DNA from: Enhydrobacter aerosaccus
GTDB lineage: Bacteria > Pseudomonadota > Alphaproteobacteria > Reyranellales > Reyranellaceae
Assembly: GCA_903832005.1 (NCBI GenBank)
Contig: CAIKZO010000011.1
Span: forward strand, 45,731-109,730
Reading direction: 5' to 3'
DNA length: 64,000 nt
The notes beneath the pieces were generated by a model. That model did no database searches and had not been told where the DNA came from. It saw only the letters and a program-made list of their open reading frames with translations. Numbering within the stretch: the first letter of the stretch is position 1; each line of letters opens with the position of its first letter. Below, in pieces: positions 63,233-64,000 of the stretch. Made by a program: the position numbers and the translations under genes.

Positions 63233-63347
63233 GAGATGGATGAAGCCACAACGTCGCCCTAGTCTTCAATGGCCAAGAATGTCGGCAACCGCACAAATTC
63301 CAAAGACGTAAAAAGACCCAAAATAGAGAGAGCCTCAAATTTCGGGG

Positions 63348-64000
63348 CTAGCTTAAGCCAAACGGGCCTAGCTTGCGTCGAACTTCCAAGTACGCATCCC
63401 AGTCAAGAGCAGAGTGATCAATCATGTGGTCGATGACCTTGCCGACATACTGTGAGATCTCACGGAATAGCGTTGTCCGGTCGCTTTCATCGGGAATGAT
63501 TGATTCTAAGTTCTCTCCCAAATGAACGATACGAGTGCGTATACCTACATATCTGCCTTCGACTTGCTTTCCATAGAGTTGGGCAAATCGCTCTTTCAAT
63601 CTTAAGTAATCTTCCGATGTTTCCGCGCTATAACGTATTATCGCTTTTGCAATATCCGCGGAGCCAACGTACTTCGCGGGCTCGGCTAAAAAATCCATCA
63701 GTGCTACGACTTGCATATACTTAACGCTGTCATCTTCAGCTTCTAAGGCAGCCTTATACAAACTCAACGCCCTGCGGGCGATGTATCCGACTTCACCATT
63801 TTGAAGCGGGGCGCTGTGATATGACGCCTCTATATCCAGTCCCAATCCTCTCACGATCAAATGAGTGAATGCTGAGCCGCCAAATACCCGTCCCGTTTGT
63901 CTTGCCGCGTTGTACAAAACTAAACCCGCTGGCCTGCCCCCTGCAGCGATACCAGTCCGTGAGTCACAGTCCGGCCGCTTTGGCCAGCCCGTGGGCTGAC
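63348..64000 (-). CDS. hypothetical protein in AT-richer DNA, N-terminus outside window
   Basis: The frame is open from the right edge to a stop at 63348-63350 (about 217 residues seen). It reads RPAGLVLYNAARQTGRVFGGS, FTHLIVRGLGLDIEASYHSAP, YIARRALSLYKAALEAEDDS, MQVVALMDFLAEPAKYVGSA, RTRIVHLGENLESIIPDESD and YVGKVIDHMIDHSALDWDAY. It is mostly helical with RxxxxH-like features of HEPN-type helices (RTRIVHLGE), which is only suggestive. An in-frame TTG at 63917 would shorten it but lacks a ribosome site. GC content is far below the rest of the window. Confidence 0.62.
   Translation of the reverse strand, partial: QPTGWPKRPDCDSRTGIAAGGRPAGLVLYNAARQTGRVFGGSAFTHLIVRGLGLDIEASYHSAPLQNGEVGYIARRALSLYKAALEAEDDSVKYMQVVALMDFLAEPAKYVGSADIAKAIIRYSAETSEDYLRLKERFAQLYGKQVEGRYVGIRTRIVHLGENLESIIPDESDRTTLFREISQYVGKVIDHMIDHSALDWDAYLEVRRKLGPFGLS

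Overview
This 64 kb window is GC-rich chromosomal DNA from an alphaproteobacterium. The evidence is the gene order aminotransferase - hom - glpX - recJ, an NDUFS4-like complex I subunit next to a tRNA, a DUF2237 protein, an Omp25/31-like surface protein, and many periplasmic binding proteins and class III CoA-transferases. A soil or freshwater Rhodospirillales-type organism (Reyranella-like) is a guess from gene style only. No phage, transposase, CRISPR array, rRNA or known defence system was seen.

Layout. 1-5.8 kb: housekeeping block (PLP aminotransferase cut by the window edge, homoserine dehydrogenase, class II fructose bisphosphatase, a small secreted protein, RecJ, tRNA-Glu). 5.9-19.4 kb: mixed singletons (gamma-glutamyltransferase, a decayed phytanoyl-CoA dioxygenase end, a lipoprotein, a luciferase-like oxidoreductase, CsbD, Flp pilin, hydrolases, secreted beta-propellers) and several orphan solute-binding proteins. 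19.4-27.8 kb: a catabolic cluster with a TctC-type binding protein and an MFS carrier flanking a tightly overlapping minus-strand operon of MmgE/PrpD - MaoC - acyl-CoA dehydrogenase - MaoC - class III CoA-transferase - CitE/malyl-CoA lyase. This fits breakdown of a C4/C5 dicarboxylate through CoA esters; its PrpD gene carries an in-frame amber codon. 27.9-34.4 kb: an Fe(III)/polyamine-type ABC importer followed by a CoA-transferase, an enoyl-CoA hydratase and a DehI-like protein. 34.5-41.4 kb: a full branched-chain-type ABC importer with an acyl-CoA synthetase embedded in the operon.

41.4-49.5 kb: Sir2 deacylase, a TAXI binding protein and a sugar-acid set (SDR dehydrogenase, KDPG-type aldolase, 2-keto-3-deoxygluconate kinase, IlvD/Edd dehydratase), with a palindrome in the kinase/dehydratase divergent region. 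49.5-55.4 kb: small conserved proteins, a double cold-shock protein, methyltransferase, tRNA-Pro and tRNA-Arg. 55.4-61.2 kb: a complete iron-uptake operon behind a Fur-like box (TonB-dependent receptor, PiuC-type dioxygenase, PepSY protein, TonB, ExbB, ExbD). 61.2-64 kb: strong hairpin repeats, a beta-barrel gene frameshifted by a 7-bp tandem duplication, a LysE exporter, and an abrupt drop in GC at the right edge with an unknown protein running off the window.

The window reads as a scavenger genome: importers paired with CoA-activation enzymes for organic acids, plus a regulated iron-acquisition unit. The most checkable anomalies are the two broken genes (PrpD, beta-barrel), the PhyH remnant, the orphan promoter-palindrome at 61.6 kb and the compositional break after about 63.3 kb.
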